Positions 33,964 to 41,133 of a DNA stretch of 50,933 nt are shown here, piece after piece (position 1 is the first letter of the stretch; each line of letters starts with the position of its first letter). The position numbers were made by a program, and so were the translations under genes. Location of the stretch: IMG/VR virus record IMGVR_UViG_3300037225_000882, positions 1 through 50,933 of that record; one strand, given 5' to 3'. The stretch is from a virus. The notes beneath the pieces were generated by a model. It made no database searches and was not told the DNA's origin. It saw only the letters and a list, made by a program, of their open reading frames with translations.

Positions 33964-35647
33964 TGAAAAAGGTGATTGTATTAAAGAAATTTACTTAAAA
34001 AGGGATAATATTACTTTGCATAAGGAAATTAATAAATTTAATTTAATTTTTAATAATAATAATTTTATTTGGAGTCATAAAGTTTATAATTATATAAACA
34101 ATATCACGGAAATACCTAAATGTTCAATATGTAAAAAAGATTTAAATTTTTTATCATTTAAATCTGGATATAGAAAATATTGTTCAATTAAATGTGCTGT
34201 TAATTCTTCTGAGTTTAAAGCAAATAAAGAAAAAACGATGATTAAAAATTATGGGGTTAAAAATCCTTCACAATCTAATATAATTAAAGAAAAAAAAGAA
34301 AAAACGTTATTAAAAAACTATGGTGTTACGCATCCATTAAAATCTGACATAATTAAAGAACGTGTAATTCAAACAAACATTAAACATTGGGGAGTAGAAA
34401 ACGTATCACAATCAGATATTGTTAGTGAAAGAAAGAAAAATACATTCTTAAAAAATTATAATGTTGAATATGGTTTTCAGTCAGAAGAAATCAAAGATAA
34501 AATAACTACAACAATACAAAATAAATATAATGTTGATAATTACGTGCAATCCAAAGAAAATAAATTATGTATTAAAAATAGCATGGATATAAAAAGAAAA
34601 AATTTCTGGTCAGATTATTTAAAAATTGATGCTTCAAACATAATTATTAGTGGCAGTACAATTACAATAAAAAATTTATGTAAATTACATGACAGTTTTG
34701 AAATTAACAGATATAATCTTTACAACAGAACAATTGTGTATTTGCTTGAAAACATATGTACAAAATGTAATCCAATATCTGAACAATCGTCAATTAAAGA
34801 AAATGAAGTTCGTAATTTTATTGAAAACGAATTGGATATTAAAACTGAAAAAATTAGAATAGATAATAAAGAAATTGATATTTATATGCCAGATTATAAA
34901 TTAGGTATTGAATTTGATGGCTTATATTGGCACTCTGATAATCAAAAAGATAGTAAATATCATTTGAACAAAACTGAATTATGCGAAAAAGAAAGAATAC
35001 AATTATTACATATTTTTGAAGACGAATGGATATTTAAAAAAGATATTGTAAAATCAATTATAAGGTCTAAGTTAAATATTATTGAAAATAAAATATTTGC
35101 TCGTAAATGTATAATAAGAGAAATTGATAATAATCTTACAAAAGAATTTTTAATTAATAATCACATTCAAGGTAGTGTAAATAGTAAAATTAAATTAGGT
35201 TTATTTTATAATAACGAGTTGGTTAGTATAATGACTTTCGGTAAAAAACGTATTAGTATGGGTAATAAAATCAGAACTGATGGCGAATATGAGATGTTGA
35301 GATTTTGTAACAAACTTAATACTCAAGTAATTGGAGGTGCAAGTAAACTATTAAGTTATTTTATTAAAACATATAATCCAAAGTCAATTTTAACTTTTGC
35401 AGATAAACGCTATAGTCAAGGCAAGCTATATATAAATTTGGGATTTGAATTTGTCTGTGATACTCAGCCTAATTATTTTTATTTTAAACCAAGCGAAATG
35501 ATTAGGTATTATCGTTTTAAATTTAGAAAAGATGTGTTGGTTAAAGAAGGTTATGATTCATCAAAAACTGAATTTCAAATTATGAATGAACGTGAATATT
35601 TAAGAATTTATGACTGCGGTCACATGAAATTTGAAAAAATTCTTTGA
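33941..35647 (+). CDS. Second Vsr-like homing endonuclease, paralogue of 19605
   Basis: A 568-residue protein with the same order as the 19605 gene: Cys4 zinc finger (CSICKKDLN ... YCSIKC, about 62-90), 'NYGV..PSQS' repeats (about 95-215), and a C-terminal nuclease with 'KEIDIYMPDYKLGIEFDGLYWHS', 'LLHIFEDEW', 'FADKRYSQGKLY' and 'LRIYDCGHMKFE'. Both copies keep all the motifs, so both look active. The zinc finger and repeats probably recognise DNA. The start overlaps the RHH gene. Its end supplies the -33 box of the next gene's promoter. Confidence 0.7.
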   Translation: MEIEILVNEKGDCIKEIYLKRDNITLHKEINKFNLIFNNNNFIWSHKVYNYINNITEIPKCSICKKDLNFLSFKSGYRKYCSIKCAVNSSEFKANKEKTMIKNYGVKNPSQSNIIKEKKEKTLLKNYGVTHPLKSDIIKERVIQTNIKHWGVENVSQSDIVSERKKNTFLKNYNVEYGFQSEEIKDKITTTIQNKYNVDNYVQSKENKLCIKNSMDIKRKNFWSDYLKIDASNIIISGSTITIKNLCKLHDSFEINRYNLYNRTIVYLLENICTKCNPISEQSSIKENEVRNFIENELDIKTEKIRIDNKEIDIYMPDYKLGIEFDGLYWHSDNQKDSKYHLNKTELCEKERIQLLHIFEDEWIFKKDIVKSIIRSKLNIIENKIFARKCIIREIDNNLTKEFLINNHIQGSVNSKIKLGLFYNNELVSIMTFGKKRISMGNKIRTDGEYEMLRFCNKLNTQVIGGASKLLSYFIKTYNPKSILTFADKRYSQGKLYINLGFEFVCDTQPNYFYFKPSEMIRYYRFKFRKDVLVKEGYDSSKTEFQIMNEREYLRIYDCGHMKFEKIL

Positions 35648-35673
35648 ACTTAAAAATTAAATGATTACATTTG
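35643..35673 (+). promoter_or_regulatory. Bacteroidota host-type promoter before the KTSC gene
   Basis: TTTG (35643-35646), 19 nt, then TACATTTG (35666-35673). This is a perfect match to TTTG, N19-21, TAnnTTTG. The -33 box overlaps the stop codon of the endonuclease. The next gene starts at 35692. Confidence 0.7.
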
Positions 35674-35691
35674 CGTAATTAATATAAATTT

Positions 35692-36066
35692 ATGTTAGCA
35701 GAGCGTAAAGAAATTCTTAATGAGGATAAAAGTTTAGGATACATAGAATCAGTATTTGAATCTGATAATGTATTAAAAACTACATATTTCCCTAATAATC
35801 AAAGACTTTATATTGCATTTAATCGTGGCGAAACTTATTCGTATAGTAATGTCACACCAGAAATGTATAAAGAATTTGAAGAAGCGGAATCTCAGGGCAA
35901 ATGGTTTTTTAAACGAATCAACAAGAATCCAAGGCATCCATACCGTAAAGAATTTACTTTATATCCAAATGAAGTAAAAGAACTTAAGGAAATTGTAGAA
36001 GCAAAAAAATTATCTCAAATTGAGAAAGATCAGATAGATAAAATAATGAAAAACGAAAATGAATAG
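35692..36066 (+). CDS. KTSC-domain protein, 124 aa
   Basis: Residues about 25-75 (LKTTYFPNNQRLYIAFNRGETYSYSNVTPEMYKEFEEAESQGKWF, abbreviated) match the KTSC domain: a beta-hairpin 'L.I.F..G..Y.Y..V....Y..F..A.S.G.YF'. These short domains occur alone or next to nucleases and RNA-binding proteins, and their role is not settled. It has its own perfect host-type promoter, so early or constitutive expression is likely. It overlaps the next gene by 8 nt. Confidence 0.75.
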   Translation: MLAERKEILNEDKSLGYIESVFESDNVLKTTYFPNNQRLYIAFNRGETYSYSNVTPEMYKEFEEAESQGKWFFKRINKNPRHPYRKEFTLYPNEVKELKEIVEAKKLSQIEKDQIDKIMKNENE

Positions 36067-36391
36067 TATCGAAGAACTTCAGAATCTTATTGAATTACTT
36101 AAACAGGCATTAAATTTTTATGCTAATGGTGAAAACTATAAAGGTAATAAAAGTGCAAGTAGTTGTTGTAGTGGTATATCAGTATCAAAAGTTGAAATGG
36201 ACGAAGGTATTCAGGCACGCTTTGCGTTAAAACAAGCAGAAGAATTGATTGAAACAAATCGTAAAATGCAAGAAGATTATGATAGACTTATGTCTGCTGC
36301 AGATCAACTTCAAGCAACCGGTGATATGGCAGACCCACAAGAATTAATTAAAGCATTTAAAATATTAGGAAATGAAGATAAAAATGTTTAA
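36059..36391 (+). CDS. Hypothetical protein, 110 aa
   Basis: Mostly helical, with a first helix (IEELQNLIELLKQALNFYANG), a short Ser/Cys segment (SASSCCSGISV) and a second coiled-coil-like helix (residues 50-90). Translationally coupled to the KTSC gene by an 8-nt overlap. No recognised family. Confidence 0.6.
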   Translation: MNSIEELQNLIELLKQALNFYANGENYKGNKSASSCCSGISVSKVEMDEGIQARFALKQAEELIETNRKMQEDYDRLMSAADQLQATGDMADPQELIKAFKILGNEDKNV

Positions 36392-36426
36392 TTAATATAA
36401 TTTTAAATCAATAATAAAAACATACT

Positions 36427-36615
36427 ATGAAAGGCACAACTGGAAAGAAAATGAGAAGGGAGAATGCCAAGAAAATGCTTGAAGCACAACTCCTTAGAGG
36501 TACAAAACCCGAAAAAGTAAATGGTAAAACAACCAATAATATGATACCACTGACTACTGGTGATATCACCCGCATCAATCGTGAGATTGAAGAAATAAAT
36601 AATAAGAAGAAATAA
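36427..36615 (+). CDS. Hypothetical basic protein, 62 aa
   Basis: Rich in Lys/Arg at both ends (MKGTTGKKMRRENAKKML and INREIEEINNKKK), so nucleic acid contact is possible. It lies between the KTSC gene group and the IS607 element. No recognised family. Confidence 0.5.
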   Translation: MKGTTGKKMRRENAKKMLEAQLLRGTKPEKVNGKTTNNMIPLTTGDITRINREIEEINNKKK

Positions 36616-36779
36616 TACCATTACTGATTGAATTTAAAGATGAAATACCAATAATTTTTGATAATATTATAATATAACAATGGGTTGAATGATAGTAACT
36701 AAAATATGGTACAATATTATACAAATGTGAACATTTAATAACTTATTTTTAATAATTGTATAGCATTTCAACTCATTGG

Positions 36780-36794
36780 AGTATTTATAATAAA
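36780..36794 (+). promoter_or_regulatory. Late-type promoter motif before IS607 tnpA
   Basis: AGTATTTATAATAAA is a strong match to the phage motif and ends 8 nt before the tnpA ATG. Its presence inside the insertion element is unexpected. Confidence 0.45.
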
Positions 36795-36802
36795 ATATTT
36801 GA

Positions 36803-37402
36803 ATGATTGGAATTAAAGAAGCAGCAAAATTACTTGGAATTACTCCCAAAACATTAAGAATATGGGAGAAGGAAGGTAAAGTTATCAGTCACAGGACTGA
36901 AGGGGGACATAGAAGATATAATGTTTCTGAACTTATTGGTAGTCATGGAGATAAATTATTAACAATTGCATACGCAAGAGTATCAAGCAGTGACCAAAAA
37001 GAAGATTTAAAAAGACAAGAAATGGTGTTGGAAAATTATTGTGCAAACAAAGGATTTGAATTTGAATTGATTTCTGATTTAGGTTCTGGAATGAACTACA
37101 AGAAAAAAGGACTTGTCAGATTAATAAAATTAATTTGTAGTAATCAAATTGACAGATTAGTAATCACGCATAAAGACAGATTATTGAGATTTGGAAGTGA
37201 ATTAATATTTATGCTTTGTGAAATATTTGCTGTTGAGGTTTGTATAATCAATAGAAGTGAAGATAGTACCCTTGAAGAAGACTTAGCCAATGATGTATTG
37301 GAAATTATAACTGTCTTCAGTGCAAGATTATATGGAAGTAGAAGTCATAAGAATAAACAAATAATACAACAGTTGAAACAAGTAGCCAAAGAATTAAAAT
37401 GA
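36803..37402 (+). CDS. tnpA: IS607 TnpA: MerR-type HTH plus serine recombinase
   Basis: A 199-residue protein. Residues 1-45 (IGIKEAAKLLGITPKTLRIW, then GGHRRY) are a MerR-like helix-turn-helix. Residues 55-190 are a serine resolvase domain, with 'YARVSS' giving the nucleophile S61, then 'DLGSGMNYKKKGL' and 'DRLVITHKDRLLRFG'. This small HTH-first layout is the IS607 type. It cuts and rejoins DNA at GG dinucleotides. All key residues are present. The stop overlaps the tnpB start (ATGA). Confidence 0.9.
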   Translation: MIGIKEAAKLLGITPKTLRIWEKEGKVISHRTEGGHRRYNVSELIGSHGDKLLTIAYARVSSSDQKEDLKRQEMVLENYCANKGFEFELISDLGSGMNYKKKGLVRLIKLICSNQIDRLVITHKDRLLRFGSELIFMLCEIFAVEVCIINRSEDSTLEEDLANDVLEIITVFSARLYGSRSHKNKQIIQQLKQVAKELK

Positions 37403-38574
37403 AATCAATTAAAGTAAGATTGGAACTAAATAATAAGCAAATCACACTTGCAAATAAACACGCAGGAGTGACAAGATATGCTTATAATTGGGGAAAATCT
37501 GTTTGTGATTTGGCAATACAAAATGGTGAACACCGACCATCAGCAATTGATTTGCATAAGAAATTTGTTGCAGAAGAAAAAAGCGTTAAACCTTATTTAT
37601 ATGAAGTTTCTAAATGGTCTTCTCAACAAGGTTTGAGAAATCTGGATGAAGCATATAAAAGAATATTTAAAGTTAAAGGTAGTCGTTTTCCTAAGTTCAA
37701 AAAGAAAGGACAATATGATAGTTTTTACTTGGAAGGTGATATCAAAACAAATAACAATAAAATTAAAGTGCCTAAGTTTGGTTGGTTGAGATGCTCAGAA
37801 ATATTACCAGAATGTCAGATTAAAAATGTGGTTATTAGTAAAACGGCTAATCAATGGTTCATTGCTTTTAAAATACCTTTTGAACCAGAAATAATTAATA
37901 AAACAAATGGTATTGTCGGTATTGATTTAGGTATTAAAACATTAGCAACATTATCAGATAGTAAAATATTTGAAGCAGTTAAACCATATAAAAAGAACAA
38001 GAGAAAATTAAAAATATTACAAAGAAAATTAAGTAAGAAACAGAAAGGTAGCCAAAACAGAAAAAAAGCAGTATTGAAAGTTGCAAAATTGCATTATAAA
38101 ATTAGTTGTATTCGTAAAGATACCACACATAAATTGACAACATATTTAAGTAAAAACCACACTGAATGTGTAATTGAAGACCTTTGTGTTCGTGGTATGA
38201 GTAAAAATCACAAACTTGCATCAGCCATATTGGATGGTGGATTTTCAGAGTTCAGAAGACAATTGGAATATAAATGCCAATGGTATGGTAGTATTTTGAC
38301 CATTGTTGATAGATTCTATCCGAGCAGTAAGACATGTTCAAATTGTGGTAATATTAAAAAAGAACTGAAACTATCTGAGAGAACTTATGTTTGTGAGAAT
38401 TGCGGTCTGGTAATTGACAGAGATTTAAATGCTGCAATTAATTTAAGAAATAAGTCGGCAAGTTATGCCGAATCAGCCTGTGGAGTGCCTAAACAATTAA
38501 ACTCTTTTGAGTTTAATGGTGCAATGAATCAGGAAGTAAACAGCAATGTTCAACATTGTGTAAGTTTTATATAA
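37399..38574 (+). CDS. tnpB: IS607 TnpB, RNA-guided RuvC nuclease
   Basis: A 391-residue protein, the usual TnpB length. RuvC motifs are intact: D176 in 'GIDLGIKTLATL', E260 in 'CVIEDLCVRGM' and D342 in 'DRDLNAAIN'. The zinc finger is 'CSNCG ... CENCG' (313-336). The N-terminal part is the RNA/DNA recognition module. TnpB cuts DNA using a guide RNA made from its own 3' end, which helps the element persist. It is translated with tnpA by a 4-nt overlap. No catalytic loss is visible. Confidence 0.92.
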   Translation: MKSIKVRLELNNKQITLANKHAGVTRYAYNWGKSVCDLAIQNGEHRPSAIDLHKKFVAEEKSVKPYLYEVSKWSSQQGLRNLDEAYKRIFKVKGSRFPKFKKKGQYDSFYLEGDIKTNNNKIKVPKFGWLRCSEILPECQIKNVVISKTANQWFIAFKIPFEPEIINKTNGIVGIDLGIKTLATLSDSKIFEAVKPYKKNKRKLKILQRKLSKKQKGSQNRKKAVLKVAKLHYKISCIRKDTTHKLTTYLSKNHTECVIEDLCVRGMSKNHKLASAILDGGFSEFRRQLEYKCQWYGSILTIVDRFYPSSKTCSNCGNIKKELKLSERTYVCENCGLVIDRDLNAAINLRNKSASYAESACGVPKQLNSFEFNGAMNQEVNSNVQHCVSFI

Positions 38575-38577
38575 CGG
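38455..38577 (+). ncRNA. Possible omegaRNA region of IS607 TnpB
   Basis: Three hairpins lie in the last 120 nt of tnpB: TCGGCA/TGCCGA (38455-38471), AAACTC/GAGTTT (38499-38514) and CAATGTT/AACATTG (38544-38558). They are followed by GTTTTATATAACGG at the right end. TnpB guide RNAs normally overlap this part of the gene and end with a guide copied from flanking DNA, here starting about 38578. RNA evidence would be needed. Confidence 0.45.
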
Positions 38578-38844
38578 AAATATCAATTTTCATTTGATAT
38601 TCCAATCGATTCAGATTTATTATTGGCTATCAAACTTGCTATAGAAAAACGTGATAGAACATTTGATGATTTGGCTACATGTATAAAAACAGGTGGAATG
38701 CTTAAAGAAAATAGAAACGAAATGATTGTTAAACTGGATACTATTTTAGAGCAGAATGAAAGTATTAAATTAATGGAAGATGCTCTGGTTGCAGTAAGAA
38801 CATATAAACTTGAATTGAAAAATAATGAAGAAAATAAAAAATAA
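38575..38844 (+). pseudogene. Gene fragment possibly beheaded by the IS607 insertion
   Basis: The frame is open from directly after the tnpB stop (RKYQFSFDIPIDSDLLLAIKLAIEKRD) to a TAA at 38844, with no ATG near its start. The first possible start is a TTG at 38623. The protein-like residues before that TTG suggest the original start was lost or separated by the insertion. A related sequence (ATG AAA TAC CAA) occurs on the left side at 36640. The product is helical and charged with no recognised family. It may still be translated from TTG as 73 aa. Confidence 0.45.
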
Positions 38845-38853
38845 TTACGTTGA

Positions 38854-39108
38854 ATGATAATACTATACATATTGCTTATATTATTAGCATTAGCCGTTCT
38901 CTTTCTTTCTCTTGCAATATATTATTTTTTAAAAAAGGGAGTATTTATTTCTGATAAGGAAAAAGAATTTATTGTATTTGTTATTGATATATTTGAGCAA
39001 TATGGTGATGATCTTGGTATTCAATCAAAAGAACAACAGAAAAAATTGGTTGATGAACTTGAAAAGATAAAAAATAAATATTTTAAAATAAAAAAGGAGT
39101 CTAATTGA
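38854..39108 (+). CDS. Single-pass membrane protein, 84 aa
   Basis: Residues 2-28 (IILYILLILLALAVLFLSLAIYYFL) are one transmembrane helix, followed by a charged cytoplasmic helix with KKLVDELEKIKNKYF. The size and order fit many small phage membrane proteins, including holin-like and superinfection-exclusion proteins. No specific family is evident. The stop lies inside a strong terminator hairpin shared with the convergent 39141 gene. Confidence 0.6.
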   Translation: MIILYILLILLALAVLFLSLAIYYFLKKGVFISDKEKEFIVFVIDIFEQYGDDLGIQSKEQQKKLVDELEKIKNKYFKIKKESN

Positions 39109-39115
39109 CTCCTTT
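39093..39115. terminator. Bidirectional terminator between 38854 and 39141 genes
   Basis: AAAGGAGTC (39093-39101) and GACTCCTTT (39107-39115) form a perfect 9-bp stem with a 5-nt loop. The minus-strand exit reads TTTTTATTTT, which suits the minus operon. Confidence 0.75.
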
Positions 39116-39140
39116 ATTATTATTTATTATAGTTTCATTG

Positions 39141-39392
39141 TTAAATCGGAGTATTTCCAACATAAAAATCTTTACTTTGATCATAAGAACCTACTGTATC
39201 TCCTGAAGTAACAAAATCTGCATCAAGTGCAATCTTTTTTTGATTTGCTACATTCAGTGCATCTATTGCTGCAAGTTCAGTATCAAAATCTGTTTGTGCC
39301 TGTACAGGATTAGTTTCAAAATCAGCAATTTTTCCCGAATAAATACCTGTTCTAAGAAAAAATCTATCTGTTATTATTGTTAATGCTTTCAT
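39141..39392 (-). CDS. Small virion-type protein with LYLRTG-like module, 83 aa
   Basis: 'DRFFLRTGIYSGKIADF...DTELAAIDAL' is shared in outline with the C-terminus of the 438-aa protein and with the 58-aa protein upstream. It is the third gene of a minus operon ending at a strong terminator. It is probably a small virion or decoration protein that uses the same attachment module as its neighbours. No database family recognised. Confidence 0.55.
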   Translation of the reverse strand: MKALTIITDRFFLRTGIYSGKIADFETNPVQAQTDFDTELAAIDALNVANQKKIALDADFVTSGDTVGSYDQSKDFYVGNTPI

Positions 39393-39400
39393 AATTATAA

Positions 39401-40717
39401 TTATAAACCCATTGCTGTTAATTCTTCAGGTGTATATGTTACTGCAAGATAAACAGTATGAGCAATTGCAGCAAATTCAGCATCAAATGCTGATATATCA
39501 CCAATACCTGTTCTTAAATATAAATCGTAACCAGTTGTTGACACTTCTGTTGTCATTGCAAGAAATTTTATTTGATCTCCATAAGAAGTTCCGTCAGAAT
39601 TTGTAACATAAGCACGTGCATAATATGTAGCATTTTTTGTTAATCCAGTTAATGTACTTATAAAAATACCCGTAGTACCTGTTTGAATAGTTTTACTATT
39701 TCCAGTTGTTGGATTAGAAGATGTACCCCAAACAACACCACGATGAACTATTGAAGCACCTACTGTAACATTACCACCACCACTTGCATTTATTTCTGTT
39801 ATTTTTGTTATTGGTGTTGTAATAATTGTTGCTAATGCTGGTAATGTTGTAAATGTTACTTGATTTCCATAAGCAGTTCCCACACTATTGGTTGCATAAG
39901 CACGAACATAATATAAAGTATTTAATGCTAATCCTGTTAATGAACTTGTAAATATTCCACTTCCTGTACCGTTTGTTGTTTTACTATTACTTATTGTTGG
40001 TGTTGCGCCTGTACTCCAACAAACACCTTTTGCTGTTATTGTTGTACCTCCACTTGCCGTTACATTACCACCACCAGTTGCAGTAGTTTGTCCTATCGAA
40101 GTTATTGTTGTTGTAGTAACCGTTGGTATTGTTAATGTTGTAAATGTTACTTGATTTCCATAAGTAATTCCACCAGTATTAACAGCATAAGCACGAACAT
40201 AATAAAGTGTGCCTCCTGTTAATCCAGTTAAAGAACTTGTAAACGTACCAGCTCCTGTACTATCAGAGGTATGACTACCTGATATTGTTGGAGTTGAACT
40301 TATACTCCAAGCAACACCACGAGCAGTTATTGAACTACCAGTGACATTACCACCGCCTGTTGCAGTAGTTTGTCCTATTGTTGATATTACTGTTGTCGTA
40401 ACTATTGGTATTGTTGCTAATGTTGTAAATGTTATATCACTAGCATAAGTAGTTCCCGTGCTATTGGTTGCATAAGCACGAATATGATATAGAGTATTTT
40501 GTGTTAATACAGTCATTGGTGTTGTAAATACACCAAGAGTATTACCAGTTAAAGTAGTATAACTACCTCCACTAATCGCTGGATTTGAACTTATACCCCA
40601 AGCAACGCCACGAGCTAATATTGTACCACCACCATTACCAGTAACGTTACCACCACCAGTTGCAGTGGTTTGCAATATCGAAGTTACTGTTGTTCCAGTA
40701 ACTGTAGGTTTTGTCAT
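39401..40717 (-). CDS. Ig/FN3-like repeat protein with C-terminal LYLRTG module, 438 aa
   Basis: Four tandem domains of about 95 residues share the pattern 'PTV.TT.ITSIGQTTATGGGNVT...ITARGV.WS....PTIS....T...G.GTFTSSLTGL...TLYYVRAYATNS.GT.YGNQVTFTTL'. This is an Ig/FN3-like repeat very common in Bacteroidota extracellular proteins. The last 50 residues (YDLYLRTGIGDISAFDAEFAAIA) match the small neighbouring proteins. No signal peptide is present, so it is probably displayed on the virion rather than secreted. Such domains may bind host surface polymers. Confidence 0.75.
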   Translation of the reverse strand: MTKPTVTGTTVTSILQTTATGGGNVTGNGGGTILARGVAWGISSNPAISGGSYTTLTGNTLGVFTTPMTVLTQNTLYHIRAYATNSTGTTYASDITFTTLATIPIVTTTVISTIGQTTATGGGNVTGSSITARGVAWSISSTPTISGSHTSDSTGAGTFTSSLTGLTGGTLYYVRAYAVNTGGITYGNQVTFTTLTIPTVTTTTITSIGQTTATGGGNVTASGGTTITAKGVCWSTGATPTISNSKTTNGTGSGIFTSSLTGLALNTLYYVRAYATNSVGTAYGNQVTFTTLPALATIITTPITKITEINASGGGNVTVGASIVHRGVVWGTSSNPTTGNSKTIQTGTTGIFISTLTGLTKNATYYARAYVTNSDGTSYGDQIKFLAMTTEVSTTGYDLYLRTGIGDISAFDAEFAAIAHTVYLAVTYTPEELTAMGL

Positions 40718-40760
40718 TATAGTAAATTTTTAATTTATAAAATTATTTATATTTCAAAAA

Positions 40761-40937
40761 TTAGTCTTGAGAATCAAGTGAGTTTCCAGTAGTAAATGCT
40801 AATGCGTCTATTGCTGCAATTGCTGCTATTGCTGCATCTATTAATGTACCACTTGCATATCCAGTCTGAAAAGTTAGATAGGCTGCTGAACCTGTTTGTC
40901 TCAAATAAAGTCTGTAAGATGTTTGATTTAATTTCAT
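40761..40937 (-). CDS. Small virion-type protein with LYLRTG-like module, 58 aa
   Basis: 'YRLYLRQTG...AAIAAIAAIDAL' is the same module as in the next two genes of the operon. The frame extends upstream to an ATG at 40994. I place the start at 40937 (MKLNQTSYRLYL), because the upstream stretch reads through a late-type promoter motif at 40971-40983. Confidence 0.6.
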   Translation of the reverse strand: MKLNQTSYRLYLRQTGSAAYLTFQTGYASGTLIDAAIAAIAAIDALAFTTGNSLDSQD

Positions 40938-40970
40938 TGTCGTAAATTTTAATTGTTTAAAGTTATTTTT

Positions 40971-40983
40971 AATATAAATACTG
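40971..40983 (-). promoter_or_regulatory. Late-type promoter motif for the LYLRTG operon
   Basis: The minus strand reads CAGTATTTATATT, 33 nt before the ATG at 40937. It decides the start choice for that gene. Confidence 0.55.
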
Positions 40984-41068
40984 AAGAATCTCAAGAATAT
41001 TCTTATTCTTAAAATTATTTCATTAATTTCCTTTAGTTTCGCTTAAGAAAGGAGTAACGTCCTTTTTA

Positions 41069-41082
41069 ATTATAAATACTTT
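41069..41082 (-). promoter_or_regulatory. Second upstream late-type motif
   Basis: The minus strand reads AAAGTATTTATAAT, about 90 nt upstream of the first motif. No gene starts between them. It overlaps the -33 box of the divergent GIY-YIG promoter, so the two promoters may exclude each other. Confidence 0.45.
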
Positions 41083-41110
41083 GTTTTTATTCCAATTTAA
41101 ATTATCTTTG
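41080..41110 (+). promoter_or_regulatory. Bacteroidota host-type promoter before the second GIY-YIG gene
   Basis: TTTG (41080-41083), exactly 19 nt, then TATCTTTG (41103-41110). This is a perfect consensus match. It is followed directly by GTATTTATATTA (41110-41121), a late-type motif. The gene starts at 41134, so it may be expressed both early and late. Confidence 0.75.
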
Positions 41111-41133
41111 TATTTATATTAAAAATAACAAAC

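Larger units (their letters stand above)
36675..38577 (+). mobile_element. IS607-family element (tnpA + tnpB), apparently intact
   Basis: It contains an intact MerR-HTH/serine recombinase gene overlapping an intact tnpB. The left end probably starts at the GGG near 36677: AATGGGTTGAA (36674-36684) is mirrored at 36768-36778 (TTCAACTCATT). The right end is near the GG at 38576-38577, just after the tnpB stop. IS607 elements use GG targets, have no terminal inverted repeats and make no target duplication, which fits. Exact ends need an empty-site comparison. Confidence 0.65.

Noticed and set aside
40938-40994. Longer start for the 58-aa LYLRTG gene
   Set aside because: The extension reads through a late-type promoter motif (FSIYI codons).
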